DNA from: Zygaena filipendulae
Lineage: Eukaryota > Arthropoda > Insecta > Lepidoptera > Zygaenidae
Length of the DNA: 64,000 nucleotides
Assembly (NCBI GenBank): GCA_907165275.2
Contig: OU015652.1
Location: 1,999,001 to 2,063,000 of the forward strand
Direction of reading: 5' to 3'
The translations under genes were made by a program, and so were the position numbers. The notes under the pieces are model-generated. The model searched no databases, was not told the origin of the DNA, and was given only the letters and a program-made list of their open reading frames with translations. Every line of letters starts with the position of its first letter. The first letter of the stretch is position 1. Shown piece by piece: positions 11,385-23,284 of this stretch.

Positions 11385-11624
11385 TTTTAACACAGCGCCA
11401 TCTAGTCCCAAACTAAGTAGAGCTTGTGCTATTTGATACAAATGATAATAATATAACTTATATGCTGATTTTTATAGGTTTTTACTGTTAATATCTGATA
11501 CATATTAAACACCCAGACAAAGGGTCAAAAGATAAATGTTTGTCGCATGAATGTTTACTATGACACGGGAGTCGAACCGCGCGTAGCGTAGCAGTCATTC
11601 ACTAACCACTTTACCAACGGCGCT
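11385..11624 (-). repeat. tRNA-headed SINE
   Basis: On the minus strand: AGCGCCGTTGGTAAAGTGGT (A box), then CGCGCGGTTCGACTCCCGTG (B box), a body of about 150 bases, and AGTTTGGGACTAGATGGCGC near its 3' end. Apparently nearly complete. Confidence 0.8.
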
Positions 11625-11649
11625 GAAAGTTGGACTTCGATTTGACATC

Positions 11650-11831
11650 TCTACTGATAAAATGTGAAAGTAACTCTATCTTTCTGTCTGTCTGTCTGAA
11701 CGGCTCAACCGATCATCATACAATTTTGCATACACATTGCCATTACAGAGAAGGACATAGGGTACTTTTTGTCCCGGAATTCCCTCGGGAACTCTGAAAT
11801 TAACGCGGGTGAAACCGCGGGGCACAGCTAG
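11650..11831 (+). repeat. Helitron-like repeat copy
   Basis: CTTTCTGTCTGTCTGTCTGA near the start, hairpin GCGGGTGAAACCGCGG, end CTAG|T at 11828-11831. Confidence 0.8.
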
Positions 11832-13471
11832 TACTTACTATAAAAAAAAAAATCGCTGCTTATACCTATAATATGTCTTTACTACAAATTTCTAAGCATC
11901 GACAGACTGTTTTCCCAACGCAGTTTTTGTCACAACCTCGCTGGGCTTGTCGTCTGTCACAGACGCTCTCGCTATCGCCTTGACTGATTGGTTCGGAAGC
12001 ATTTGTTCCTGTCTGCCTCAGAGTGCGTCGGCTAATGACCTCACAGACTCAAAGGGGATTTGTGCTTACACTTCGTATCGTGAGAACAGACTCCAAAACA
12101 AATGAGACTCTAACCTCAATGCGTGCACATGCAGTGCGTACTGCGTACTCTTTTTGAATTAAAAAAAAATCTGATTTAACGTCATTATTAGACAAGTCTC
12201 TTTTATCAAGTGTTATGTAGTCACCAAAAACATAAATTACATTTAATATCATCTCACCGAGTATTAAATCACTTTTGATCTAGTGTTATTGAATGACATT
12301 CAAAATTTAGATTCCATTTTACGTAAAACAAACGAACGGCTAATGTTAAATAAACAAAAGAGATACAAAATCAACTCAGTGGATATTCGAACTGAGATAA
12401 AAGAGCATTAAAATGCATTCAACAGAAATGAAGTTAAGCGAACTTAATTCAAAAGTGACTTCTTAAAATATGAAGCCTACAAAGTGACAATAGAAACAGT
12501 ACATCAACTTCCAATAAAAGCAGTCATTAATATCAGAGGCATTCCGAAAGATTTCACTCCCTAGTCGCATGGCATTACTATTATTTATTACGACGGCATC
12601 CTGCGAAGGCGCCGTAGTCGGGGAAACTCTGGTGTAATGAATATAGTAGAGGTTAAGTCATAAAATTTGAGGCTTGTTCTTACACACATTTTATTAGAAG
12701 TTAGAATGACTTTGTTTTTTACGAGAGCTGTAGGTATCTTCTATATCCCTCTGGTAAATTAGTGACTTAGAGACTAAATGAGTGACTTTTATTTGAGGCT
12801 GTGGTATTTTTCTGTGTGTCAAGATTATAGATTCGTAAAAGTGGCCTTTGTTTAATACAGGCGTGTAAGTGTTAACAGAAAATACTCCATTCGATTTACA
12901 ATTTTAAAGTTTTCACGTGCCAGAGCTATGGAGGGCACTCGCATTTCCGTTTAATGGCGCTGGATAAATGACGTCACTTCCTTTCAATTTAATCCCACAT
13001 CGCGAGATTTCCTGCGGATGTCAAGTGAAATGTGATTGTTGGTTGCTAAATAACCTAATTTCTTTTTCGCTTTGAGCTGTTAATATTTTAATAGTGAAGT
13101 TGCCAGCTGAGACTTTCAGAAGATGTAAAAAAATCTCGGTAAATCTTTTAATGACTTGCCTTAGTACGAAAGTATTACTTGAATCATTAAATTCAATTTA
13201 TAAATCTAGAAAGAGTTGAACGAAGGCGTCTCGAGGAAAACAAAATTAAAAAATTAAGAAACGAAATGGCGTCCTTTTAACGACCCCCTTCTCTCGTAAA
13301 CGATCTCGGTGGCCAATTCATTGCCTCTTTTGCATTTTTTAGTGACCCATTATTTTCTTTGAGTTGGAGATATTTAATCATTTATACCTTTTAGCGAAAT
13401 GGGCAATTAAATACAACATCCAGCAAAAAAATACAAAATACGTGTATCAAATATCCGTATCGAGAATGAAA
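11832..13471. other. Non-coding stretch, nothing recognised
   Basis: No repeat of the families above and no splice-flanked open frame that convinces. A short signal-peptide-like frame at 12570 was considered and rejected. Composition is somewhat less AT-rich around 11900-12130. Could be intron or regulatory DNA. Confidence 0.4.
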
Positions 13472-13680
13472 CTAGCTGTTTTCCGAGGCTCCACCCGCGT
13501 GATAAGGTAGAAAAATTGTGCTTTCTCATGTTGCAATAGATTGCAATATGAGAAAGAACATTTTTTTTTTTTATGGAGATAGATTTCCATAGATACCAGA
13601 TTTTGTTGAAATGTGTTTAGCGGTAAAAGCGTGGAAAAGTAATAGACAGGCAGGCACGATTAATTTCGCATTTATATCTA
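13472..13680 (-). repeat. Degenerate Helitron-like repeat
   Basis: CTAGCTGTTTTCCGAGGCTC then CACCCGCGTGATAAGG. Ends next to the copy at 13684. Confidence 0.5.
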
Positions 13681-13683
13681 ATA

Positions 13684-13833
13684 CTAGCTCTTCCCTGCGG
13701 TTACACCCGCATTAATTTCAGAGTTCCCACAGGAGTTTCAGGATAAACGTACCCTGTGTCCGTTTATATACCCCTTAGTTAGCGTGATAATTTAACAGAG
13801 TAGGTACTTTCGCATTTATAATGTTAATAAAGA
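13684..13833 (-). repeat. Helitron-like repeat copy
   Basis: CTAGCTCTTCCCTGCGGTTA then CACCCGCATTAATTTCAGAG; distal TACTTTCGCATTTATAATGT. It ends about 70 bases before the coiled-coil exon. Confidence 0.65.
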
Positions 13834-13901
13834 TGAATATGGATGGATAAATTAGATATTTGTATTAGCTCAAAAATGTATGGTAATCGCTATTGTTTCA
13901 G

Positions 13902-14012
13902 GAACTTCTCGAGAAGCGTATCAAGCAGCTGGAAGCCCAGCTGGAGGAGGAAAAGCGACGGACGCAGCGCGAGCGCATGGCCGTCACCAAACTGCAAAAC
14001 AAATTGATCAAG
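13902..14012 (+). CDS. Host coiled-coil exon, 37 codons, gene unidentified
   Basis: A pyrimidine-containing acceptor (TTGTTTCAG) precedes 111 bases that end at AAG|GTAAAA. The frame reads ELLEKRIKQLEAQLEEEKRR then TQRERMAVTKLQNKLIK. It shows a clear heptad pattern (L/I at a and d positions) and strong Glu/Lys/Arg content, so it is one segment of an alpha-helical coiled coil. It is GC-rich with third-position C/G, unlike the AT-rich flanks, the signature of a conserved host exon. Phase is 0 at both ends. A SINE-like fragment starts about 30 bases downstream. Coiled coils are too generic to name the protein; a cytoskeletal or scaffold protein is plausible. The remaining exons are not recognisable in this window. 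Confidence 0.8.
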
Positions 14013-14039
14013 GTAAAAAGATTACGATAAAATTTACAC

Positions 14040-14108
14040 TACGTTTGCTTGGTTTCCACGACACAAGCTTAAGCTTAGTGTGGGATCAAGTAGATCTGTG
14101 TGTTGTGA
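14040..14108 (+). repeat. SINE-like repeat fragment
   Basis: Matches 41738-41813: GGTTTCCACGACACAAGCTT, CTTAGTGTGGGATCAAGT. Confidence 0.55.
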
Positions 14109-14340
14109 ACAGGCGCGTGCCCAGGCCTTACCTACTGAGGCTTTGGAAAATAAAAAGATATACATTATCTTTTATATTCTTTCATGGAACTTTTACAAAC
14201 CAAACTCTACAGTGCTTGGTTTGTAAAAGCGAGCGCGCTTGAATGAAGGTGTTATTTTACCACTTTTCCTATTTCAATTTTTTTTGTTCAGAGTACTTAC
14301 TCGGGCCATTTTAGGGGGGCCATGACCGCCATGCATGCGT

Positions 14341-14381
14341 ATGCTATTCCGAAATTTACACGGAGCCGCGGGAACAGCTAG
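14341..14381 (+). repeat. Helitron-like 3' end fragment
   Basis: TCCGAAATTTACACGGAGCC then GCGGGAACAGCTAG|T. Confidence 0.6.
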
Positions 14382-15024
14382 TCTCAAATGTAGGTAGATG
14401 AGAGTTATTTAAAGAATAATATTAACGTAATAATTTTTCAAGACAAAGCGGAAGAAAGAGCTTTCACCGTCGTTTCGCAAGAGAACAAATTGACAGTCCT
14501 TGATTGAACACTCCGGTAGGATATTGAAAGAAGATAGACCGGTGATTGAATTTTTCGTTTACACAAATCTCTTGGGGCGAAATAATCCTTTTGGCGTTGG
14601 TGAATATAAAGTTTTTTGATGGGAACAATCGCGTTGTGATGGCGCATCGCATTGAGTGCCTATTGTGCTGTGAAATACCTGTCTGCATTAAGGGGAAGTC
14701 GCTTTTCGCGATTTTCAATGTATTGTATAATATAGTACTATTAAGTAGTAGTAGTTTAAACTACAAATATCTGGGTCACCGAGCTTCGCTCGTTGTTTAT
14801 AACGCCATCTGTTCTTACGTTGAAAAACAAACACTCATTTTTCATTGCGTAAAAACACGGATAAAATGACGTTTTCTAAAAATTAAACCTAGCTAGATCG
14901 ATTAATCGCACCCGAAACCCCCTGCATACCAAATTTTATGAAAATCGTTGGAGCCCTTTCCTAGATTCAGATTATATAGGTATATATATATAGATATATA
15001 CAAGAATTGCTTGTTTAAAGATAG

Positions 15025-15090
<66 letters not shown>

Positions 15091-16732
15091 TTTACAATAT
15101 TTACTTGATTGTATTTTGGTACCAATTTAACTAAATTATTGTTCTCTATAGTAATCTAAATTCTTCCATGTACAATTATTGATACGCGTGGTCATTAAAT
15201 TAGTGCTACGAGATTAAGCGTGCTTATAAATTTTTTGATGTGAAAATATTATGTTTCACACAACGCCACGGTCTCAAACTAAATAGAGATTGTACCAGAC
15301 AGTTGGTACAAAAAACTATTTTGCTGTAAATACATACTAAAATTAGTGTTATTTCAGTTATCAATGTCTTTAGTACAGATTATAATTATTGTTAGTTTGG
15401 AACACCTATATATTTGATTATTTTATTTTATTATTAATATTGTTTTATCGTGGTCCTTTATTTATGGATAAATTGGATTTATAACTCTTCGGTTAACTGA
15501 TCGAGTATTTTTATTGTTAATATAATAGAAACAGATAATTCACGAACTCTAAAGAACAATTACTCTCCTTAAAAGGCTTCTATTAATTAAAACCATCCCT
15601 CCCCCGATGCGACTTCCAAGAATCTCAGAGTTCGTGCCGAGAAAATCTATGGATCTATGGAAGGGTTGCCCATTGTTGTGTAATTGATACTTTACTACCT
15701 ACCTACATACTATGGGGTGGAAAATTCTAAAACATTTAAGGTAATACAATCTAAAAAAACTCTACTTAAATTGTTTTGAACGAGATGTGTCGTGTAGTTT
15801 TTGCAACATAGCTTAGGACGCTTTCAATCCTTGTATGATCATTTTCGAGAATGCTCGGTCAAGTCTTTGTTTTTCTTCTTAATTTTCCAGGGCAATAAGC
15901 TAGACAAACAATGACATGACAATGTATAAGGTTTGAGTACCCAGCATATACAATGTGTTAATGATTTGTCCAAAAATCTAAAACACCCCATTTTCAAAAA
16001 TAAACAATAACATGATAAAAATATAAATAATGTCGAAAAAGTTAATAGTCAAGTTATTCAACATTAGTTTGGAGGTGACCTATCTACGAAATTTCAAGCG
16101 CTATGCCCGCGCAGCTACAAATCAATGACCGATTCGAAGTTTTTTGCTACGGGGGCGGCGCGGCGTACGCGCCAAATATTGTATTATAAATAATTTAGAC
16201 ATGGGCTATTAAAAATGAAAAAATATAACCTATATTAAAAATTGGTGCGATCGGTTCGGAAGTCGATTCTGAACAAACTACTTTCTAGTTTTCAGTCAAT
16301 TCATTAACACGTTGTATAAGTACGGACCTTATAGTCTCTCTGTGTCTCAATCAAAAGTGGAATTGGACTCAAATGGGATCAACTCTTCAGTGTTATGCGA
16401 CTGTCAATAACGTATATTAGCAATTAACGTTGTGCTGTCGGTCTCGATGTTATCACTAATTAACAATTCTATATCATCGCAAACGTTCCCCGCCGGGAAA
16501 CGATCAATGAAAAGGGGTAATTTGTAAAATTGAACGGAATATCCTTTTTTTGCTTCGTCGAACCTTCGCTATGCAATAATTGGAAAAATCGCAGCTAATA
16601 CCGTCTCGTTAATTTTAACTGTTATAAGCTCGTATTGGTTATGGTTTATTCGCAGTAGTTACTTTCATTGTTCTCTGCCCGTCGATTTGGACTTTACTAG
16701 AAGAATTTATCATTATCATATTTTATTTCTGA
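14382..16732. other. Non-coding stretch with little recognisable content
   Basis: Apart from the GATA microsatellite and a repeat piece at 14880-14985 (CTAGCTAGATCGATTAATCG, similar to 33362-33430), nothing is recognised. Small overlapping open frames at 14438-14869 look like chance. Confidence 0.4.
15025..15090 (+). repeat. (GATA)n microsatellite
   Basis: About 16 uninterrupted GATA units. Confidence 0.95.
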
Positions 16733-16772
16733 CTACCTATTCCCCGCGGTTGCACCACCGTTAATTTCGAAG
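16733..16772 (-). repeat. Helitron-like 3' end fragment
   Basis: CTACCTATTCCCCGCGGTTG then CACCACCGTTAATTTCGAAG. Confidence 0.5.
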
Positions 16773-17474
16773 TTTTTTTCTTTAGAAGCGAGAAACAAGT
16801 GACGATGTATGTTTAATTCGACTTTTTTCATAATAATTTCTCTATGGAAAGGTTTTTTTGACATATTGGATACCTACCTATACAGAACGTGTACTTTTTA
16901 GCGTTCATTATACGGATACCTCAGTCTGAAATTTGTTCTGGAATACACTCTGATTGCCTGCGTGAAATTGAACGGGTGATTTTTGTATTTTTTTTGTTGT
17001 ACGCGTCTGTCGACAATGTACTGAATGCATCAGGAGTTTGAAACTCATACCATTCCTTTGGGACGTCGGTTCCTATAGCAATTGGAATACCGGGCACAGT
17101 ATTGTAAATACCAATATTTCTCTTTGTGAATAGTTATAATATTTTTACCATGTTTTTACAAGGCATTTTTGAAAGGGCAAGAATGACAGGAATGCAACAA
17201 GTTTGTCCGTTTATCTGGGGATGAAAATAATTAGATCAAGGTCTAGCTTAACAATGTATTGATTACTGTAATCCAACAATTATTATCTAATATTTCATTA
17301 ATTAAACTAATTGCCTTATTATACCTATTTTATGTGCCCGAAAACCAGCCATCGCTTACCTCATGACTCATGTATATAAAATAGATTTCCTCAGTAAGAA
17401 AATCAACGAAATCAGTCGAGCAGCTTTTCAAAATTCGCGTATAATAAATATACAAAAATTAAAAATCCAATAGA

Positions 17475-17610
17475 AGAAGAAGAAAATACATTTATTTCAG
17501 CACAACACACAAGAAAAAGAAACAAACATCTACAGTGCCTAATCTAAAGAGACATAGATAATATCTCTTGCATGCTCTGCTGAAAGGGTCACCAACTCAG
17601 CATTAGCAAT
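17475..17610 (-). repeat. LINE 3' end, minus strand
   Basis: GAAAATACATTTATTTCAGC then ACAACACACAAGAAAAAG, and CATGCTCTGCTGAAAGGGTC, the inverse of the family at 49120-49340. Confidence 0.7.
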
Positions 17611-18072
17611 AGTATTTTTTATATGTATTAATAGAAATCGCTAATGGTTATCTACTTCAATTTTGAAAATAATAAATGAACTACTACTTCTATTTTCAAT
17701 GCAAAGCTTTTCGTTATCCCCGAGGCACTTAACTATGTTAAATTGAAGTTGTTTATAAAGTTCAAGTTTGTTAGTATGTTCGGGGATTATTGGCGATGCG
17801 CTAGTGATCGCCCCCGGCTGCGGTCGTCTCAGCAAACACTGTCGAGTGGGCAACCTCGTTCCTACACACGACTGGCCAGTTTGCTGTCCGTCTGTGTTTG
17901 GTTTTCAGCTCAGACTGTTTATAACATGATATACGAATATTTAACATCTGATGGCATCAAGTACCTACTATATTATGTAGATTCTAATCTTCTCATATAC
18001 CTACTTACATGTTGTAAAAAGTTATACGATGTTAAAAAGTTAGTTATACGATACGAGTGCGGAAATAGCTTA

Positions 18073-18183
18073 CGGCCGCACTCAGAGTCGTTTTAATAAT
18101 AATTTCTTACGTCTCTTGGTGCGGCAGTTTTGTTTAAAAAATCTTTACTTAAAATTAAGTAACCAATAAAACAACTCTGAGTA
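18073..18183. repeat. Hairpin MITE, GGCCGCACTC family, short copy
   Basis: CGGCCGCACTCAGAGTCG and GCGGCAGTTTTGTTTAAAAA are shared with the two long copies, but the interior is deleted and the right end (ACTCTGAGT) is truncated. Confidence 0.8.
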
Positions 18184-18573
18184 AAACGTTATACAATGCA
18201 ATAAAAAAGATATATTATTATGTGTATTGGGACATGCACGAAATACCTTTGTCATATTATGCGGTAACTTAACTAGTAATTTTGGCATACACAAAATCAT
18301 AAGCGTTCAGATAACTCGCCATAAATCTCGCCGATCTATATGCACTAGTTGTGTAAAATACTCTCAAACAATAATAGTATATTAAATGGGGGAAAGTTTA
18401 CCTTTTGTACCGATTCAGAGGTACGTCTCTATAGGTACTTGGTCTCGCGTACCTAGTGTTGCAAGTTTCGCAGTGAAGGAGTAAGTTTTGCCAAAGGTTT
18501 CGCCGTCTGGGTAGTGTTTTTGTTTACTTCTACTTTTATTTAAACGTTGTAATTTTTTGCGCGTGTTGTACAA

Positions 18574-18793
18574 TCCTAACTTATCTATGGTAATATTATG
18601 AAGAGGAATGATATTTTGTATTTTTGTTTGTTTGTTTGTTACGATTTAACTCAAAAACTACTGGACCGATTTCAAAAATTCTTTTACCATTAGAATGCTA
18701 CATTATCCCTGAGTAACATAGGTTATATTGCAACCCGGAATTCCCGTGGAAACTCCGAAATTACCGCGGGTAAAACCGTGGGGAACAGCTATA
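18574..18793 (+). repeat. Helitron-like repeat copy
   Basis: Starts TCCTAACTTATCTATGGTAA, has TGTTTGTTTGTTTGTTACGA, hairpin GCGGGTAAAACCGTGG, end CTAT for CTAG. Confidence 0.7.
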
Positions 18794-18845
18794 GGTATTA
18801 TGTTATAATGCTATATATGTTATGCTATATAAGCTATATATGTTA

Positions 18846-19004
18846 TGTATTATAAATGTGAGTTTGTTACGCTATCACTATTAACTACTCAACCGGTCAT
18901 CATGAAATTTTGCATATCTATACGTTAACATAAGGGGCTTTCTATTCCTGGAGTTCCCACGGGAACGCCGGAAATTAACGCGGCCAAATCACAGGAAATA
19001 GCTA
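18846..19004 (+). repeat. Degenerate Helitron-like repeat
   Basis: ATTATAAATGTGAGTTTGTT to ATTAACGCGGCCAAATCACA, end GCTAT. The second copy in a row on the same strand. Confidence 0.55.
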
Positions 19005-19976
19005 TATTATACTCGTATAGTAATTCTGAATTGTAATCCTAAAACACTTTAAAAATTTTATGATTCCTCTTACAAAACGCGGAGAAAGCTTAATTAGCGC
19101 TAAAACAGATTTAACCCTCATTACCAATTTCGATGTTGACGTTCGCAGAAAACAAATATTGCCCATAACAAATCGTCAAGAGGAATGACTAATGAATCAA
19201 TCTCCCTAGTAATTAACCACGAAGCCGGGGCGGTATGCGCGCGCGGCTCAAAGCAGACGCGTGCGCAGGAATGTGCGTGACCAATGCAATTAGTTGGTCC
19301 TTCGAGCCGGATGCTTTGCGTTATTCCGTTACGAGGCACGCGGGAGCAGAACGTCGTCGTTCGATAAAAAGAAATTTGATCTACTCACATTCTTATTGAC
19401 GGCGCAACAGAACTCAATTTTGATTGGCGTTTGTAAGTTTATTGACTGCTAATGCAGACGCCCGAATCTGCGAGTGGAAACGATTGAATTCGAACTTCAA
19501 TGTGAAATGCAGAAGTTCGTGTTTCGCAGGGCAGAGTGGGATGTAATTTCCTTGGATGACGTCCAGGATGCCATTCCTCACCTAAATATTTGCAAGCATC
19601 TGATTTGTTTTGATTGCCGCGATGTGACGCTCGCGTTCGTAAATCAGTGTGTTTTTGATGTCTACAGGTGTCGGTGCTTCCTCAATTAAGCTGTAGATTT
19701 TCTTTTTTTTTTTGCTAAATGAAGAGAGGAACGTAATTACGTAAAATTGCATACCATTCCTTGAATCACTTATATTTTTGTAGTGTTTTGTACATCAAAA
19801 TAATGTATTTGTAAGGTGCAATTTCGGCAAGCTTATTAAATAAGTAATGATTGCAGGCTGTAAACCCAATTCAATTGAACTGTTTAGGTTTAATTAGGTA
19901 AAATCTTTGTATTTATTTATTTTATTAAGTAGATTGTGTGTTGTGAAGTTATGATAAAATTATAGTTATTATATTA
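19005..19976. other. Non-coding stretch with a comparatively GC-rich core
   Basis: 19170-19690 is less AT-rich than the surroundings and free of recognised repeats. Open frames occur on both strands (for example 72 codons, 19121-19339 minus, and 71 codons, 19474-19689 plus) but have no splice sites or protein motifs. Possibly conserved non-coding DNA. Confidence 0.4.
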
Positions 19977-20191
19977 CTAGCTGTGCCCCGCGGTTTCACC
20001 CGGTGTAATTTCGGAGTTCCCGCGGGAATTCCAGGATAAAAATTACTCTATGTCCTTCTCTGTATCCCTGACAACGTGCATGCCAAATTTCATCCAAATC
20101 CGTTTAGCCGTTTTTGCGTAATTGAGCAACAAACATAAAAACATCCAAGCATCCACACTTTCACATTTATATATAATTAATATTAGTAGGA
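19977..20191 (-). repeat. Helitron-like repeat, nearly full length
   Basis: CTAGCTGTGCCCCGCGGTTT at the left and ATATTAGTAGGA at the right. Same subfamily as 28563 and 34236. Confidence 0.85.
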
Positions 20192-20562
20192 TTACGAAAG
20201 AAAGAGGAAATAAAAAAAACACACATAGTTTTCAAACTGTCATTTATCATTTAGTCAACGACTTTGTAATTGTTTAATTCAAATTATAGAAAGGCGAATT
20301 GAATCGCCCTCGAGAGCTAAACAATGTGATCGTGTAACATAAGAAAACACTGAGCTCCTTCAATTTGGACAAGATAGCGACAGCAATAAACTATAGCAAT
20401 AATCGTAACATGCCCCTACTAATCAAACTTGGGGGATTCAATTAAACAACAACGCCGGATGACCCTGCGCCCTACAGTACTGACAATATCTTTATGACTG
20501 GCCCTTTCCATTTTAATAGGTACGCACTTGGTTTAGAAAACGCTGGCGGCTTTTAAACATCT

Positions 20563-20711
20563 GGGGCCGTATTTTTGAATCGTTCGGATTACTTTTCGCA
20601 CACGGAATTGCAAGTTCGCATGTGAATATTTGAAAAAGGGTAGGAGCATTCGCATGTGAATTCGCGATTCTGTGTGCGAAAATAGTTCGAACGATTCAAA
20701 AATACAGCCCC
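20563..20711. repeat. Foldback MITE (GGGGCCGTATTTTTGAATCG ends)
   Basis: The left end GGGGCCGTATTTTTGAATCG is inverted as CGATTCAAAAATACAGCCCC, with further arm pairing (CACACGGAATTGCAAGTTCG with CGCGATTCTGTGTGCG). About 149 bp. Confidence 0.8.
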
Positions 20712-21102
20712 TGACCGTTTTTAAACTGCTGTAGGCTGGCTTCTATTGAAAAAGCTGTTGAATGCGCAGCTTCGTAGCGTTAAATTAAAGTAGTTGTTTT
20801 AAATAAAGCGATTGAAGAAGGTCAGGTTATTTTACATATTGTAATACCGATTTATTTTTAATAATAATTATGTAAGATTTCTTGTAGCGAATGGCGTCGT
20901 TAGTTTCGTCATTGCTCGAGCTTTAAAACGAACTCCCAGTGCGTGCTTATCCTTAAATAATTTCATCAGTTGTAATCTTGAACACGTTTGGACCGTATAT
21001 GTACCTAGTATTTAATTGTTTCATGGTGTAGCTTCAACGTATATTGATAGAAGATATTGTAAAACACTTGAGCTCTGAAAGATAATAAATCTATCTATCT
21101 AT

Positions 21103-21352
21103 ACTAAAATAAAAGAGTAGAATCCGTGATTTTGTAAATTGAAAATTTTTACCTAAAATTGAGAGGGGTGATAAAAGAAGAGTAATTAACCAACAACTTT
21201 TTTTCCCGACATCCGATTTCAATGAAACAAAGCCTATATGTAGCTCCAGGCTAAGCTTAATCAACCTGTGAACAGACAGACAGACCCCCCTCCCAATTTT
21301 AGGGAAAAATATTCAATGTACAGAATCGTGGATTCTACTCTTTTATTATAGT
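21103..21352. repeat. MITE with AAAAGAGTAGAATCC ends
   Basis: ACTAAAATAAAAGAGTAGAA at the left is inverted at the right as TTCTACTCTTTTATTATAGT. The left half continues like the element at 1167. A solitary end of the same type occurs at 42647-42675. Confidence 0.75.
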
Positions 21353-21709
21353 ATACGAATAATTGTGAACGAAGAACGCTCGTGAGAATTGAAAAGTTTT
21401 CAAAAATAGTAAAACCACTCGAGTCGCCGGACCGCACAATAAAAAGGCGTCTACGACGGTCGCACCACACCACTGTACCTATTCCGGTTGCACTACAAAG
21501 GCGGGTGTGGTGTTACACAAACGCTGGAACAATAAATACGGGAGATAGCACCAGAGTGGATGGCACCTGTTCTTCATGGGTTCCCAGAAAGATTCCCTTT
21601 TAAGATCCTGTATCTGTACGGTAGTTTATTGCTGGGTAGTGGGTACACCTCATGTTCTCACATAATTAATTGCAAGTTGAGTTATCACTAATTATATTAT
21701 AGCTATATA

Positions 21710-21895
21710 TCTATATTGTAACTTTAAACTGACTGCTGAAGAGTTTGTTGCGCAGCTTCTTCTCTTCAGCCATAGCACTAGGAAGCTGTGAGAGGATTTT
21801 ATGGGTGCTGTCATAATAACTGTAATTATATTGACGTCAAAAAGAGCCACATTATGGGCCAAATTTGAATAAAGGATTTGACTTTGACTTTGATC
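21710..21895 (+). repeat. LINE 3' end
   Basis: ACTGCTGAAGAGTTTGTTGC, GGGCCAAATTTGAATAAAGG and a TTTGACTTTGACTTTGA tail. I recognise this as a lepidopteran LINE 3' terminus. Confidence 0.75.
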
Positions 21896-22061
21896 AACTC
21901 TTGGTGGAGATTTTTTTTGTTGTATCTAGTATCTACACTTATATCACACAGTAAGGATTGTATTTGTCTATATGTTTGAAGCTTCCTCACTGTGTCATCA
22001 ACGTTCAGCTAAGGAAACTATGGTGGTAAAGATTAGAAACATGAAATTGGCTACAAGACAT

Positions 22062-22300
22062 CCTTTTTAACCGACTTCCCAAAAAAGAGGAGGTACTCTA
22101 TTCGACGCGTATATTTTTTTATGTTTGATACCTCATAACTTTCGACTGCGTAAACCGATTTTGATGATTTTTTTTTATTCGAAAGCTGTTGCTTCCCGAT
22201 TGGTCCCATTGTCATGAAATCAGGATCTGATGATGGGATCTTGGAGAAATCGACGGAACTCTTCAAATATTATAGGCACACCTATAGCGATTTGGGTATT
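22062..22300 (+). repeat. Interspersed repeat starting AACCGACTTCC
   Basis: AACCGACTTCCCAAAAAAGA, CTTTCGACTGCGTAAACCGA and AGGATCTGATGATGGGATCT, ending GCACACCTATAGCGATTTGG. Related copies at 40425-41130 (inverted) and 51890-52010. Confidence 0.65.
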
Positions 22301-22399
22301 TTTTATAAAAAAATAAATAAGATAGATAAATAGATAAATCCTTCATTTGCTTTTATAGTAAGAACAAGACGTAAATACCATTAATATGTAGATACTCAT

Positions 22400-22550
22400 A
22401 GGATGAAGAAAGAGGTCTCTGGAACTACTGAAGCGATTGTAAAAATTATTTCACTGATAGGATACGACACTGTCTGAGCGATATAGATATAGAAATTTTT
22501 AGAGTTCTCTTAGGAGTCTCGAAGTCCACGCGATTAAAACCGCGAATGAG
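22400..22550 (+). repeat. Degenerate Helitron-like repeat
   Basis: GAGGTCTCTGGAACTACTGA to CGCGATTAAAACCGCG; only traces of the 3' hairpin survive. Confidence 0.4.
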
Positions 22551-23127
22551 CCTGTCAAGTTGTCTCTTAGTTTATTTATGTATGCATTTTAAGTAGACAC
22601 AGGAGATTCTACAATAAATATTGTTAATGCAAACTTGTTCATCCTTAACACAAAGAATGGAATACATAATAAGACAATGTAGGCGGGTCAAATGCGCTAT
22701 GGGAATGCGAAAATGCTCTTAACTAACAAAACTTGATAAACGTTAAAGTACGTTCAGTTGCACTGCAATTGTTGTCTACAAAATAGCGTTTTACACATTA
22801 CACCCATACGTTCCATTTCCAGATTTTTGCATTTAAAATTTAAAAATCGAACTGTTTAATGTTTATGTAATCATGTCTGAGGTCTGCACCGGTTGGTGTG
22901 CGCAAATCATCTGGCGCCACCGATTTTCATCTGTTTTCATACTAAACTGAATCGATGTGCTTTCTATCTGTTCTGTGGTCCTTAGTAACCAAACTGACAG
23001 CTGTCGGTGTCGCGCACATCGAGCGCATAAGTATGTACACTGTACAGTAATATGCAAAGTAGTTTTTATTTTTTGACAGTATTTCTACGTAGTTGTTGGA
23101 TGACGGTATCGACAGGAAAACAAATCA

Positions 23128-23284
23128 TAACTATAATTTTATAAATGCAAATGAGTTTTTGTTTGTTTATTGCACTTTCATGCCTTATCCTCTACCGATC
23201 ATCATGATAAATGATACATATTATCAGGGGTACGAAAAACGATACAGGGTACTTTTATCCCGGAACTCCCTCGGGAACTCCGAG
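23128..23284 (+). repeat. Helitron-like repeat, 3' truncated
   Basis: ATAAATGCAAATGAGTTTTT to GGAACTCCCTCGGGAACTCC. Confidence 0.6.

Noticed and set aside
12570..12640. Short frame MALLLFITTASCEGAVVGET, like a signal peptide
   Set aside because: Followed at once by a stop with only a poor donor (GTGTAA) and no recognisable continuation; likely chance.
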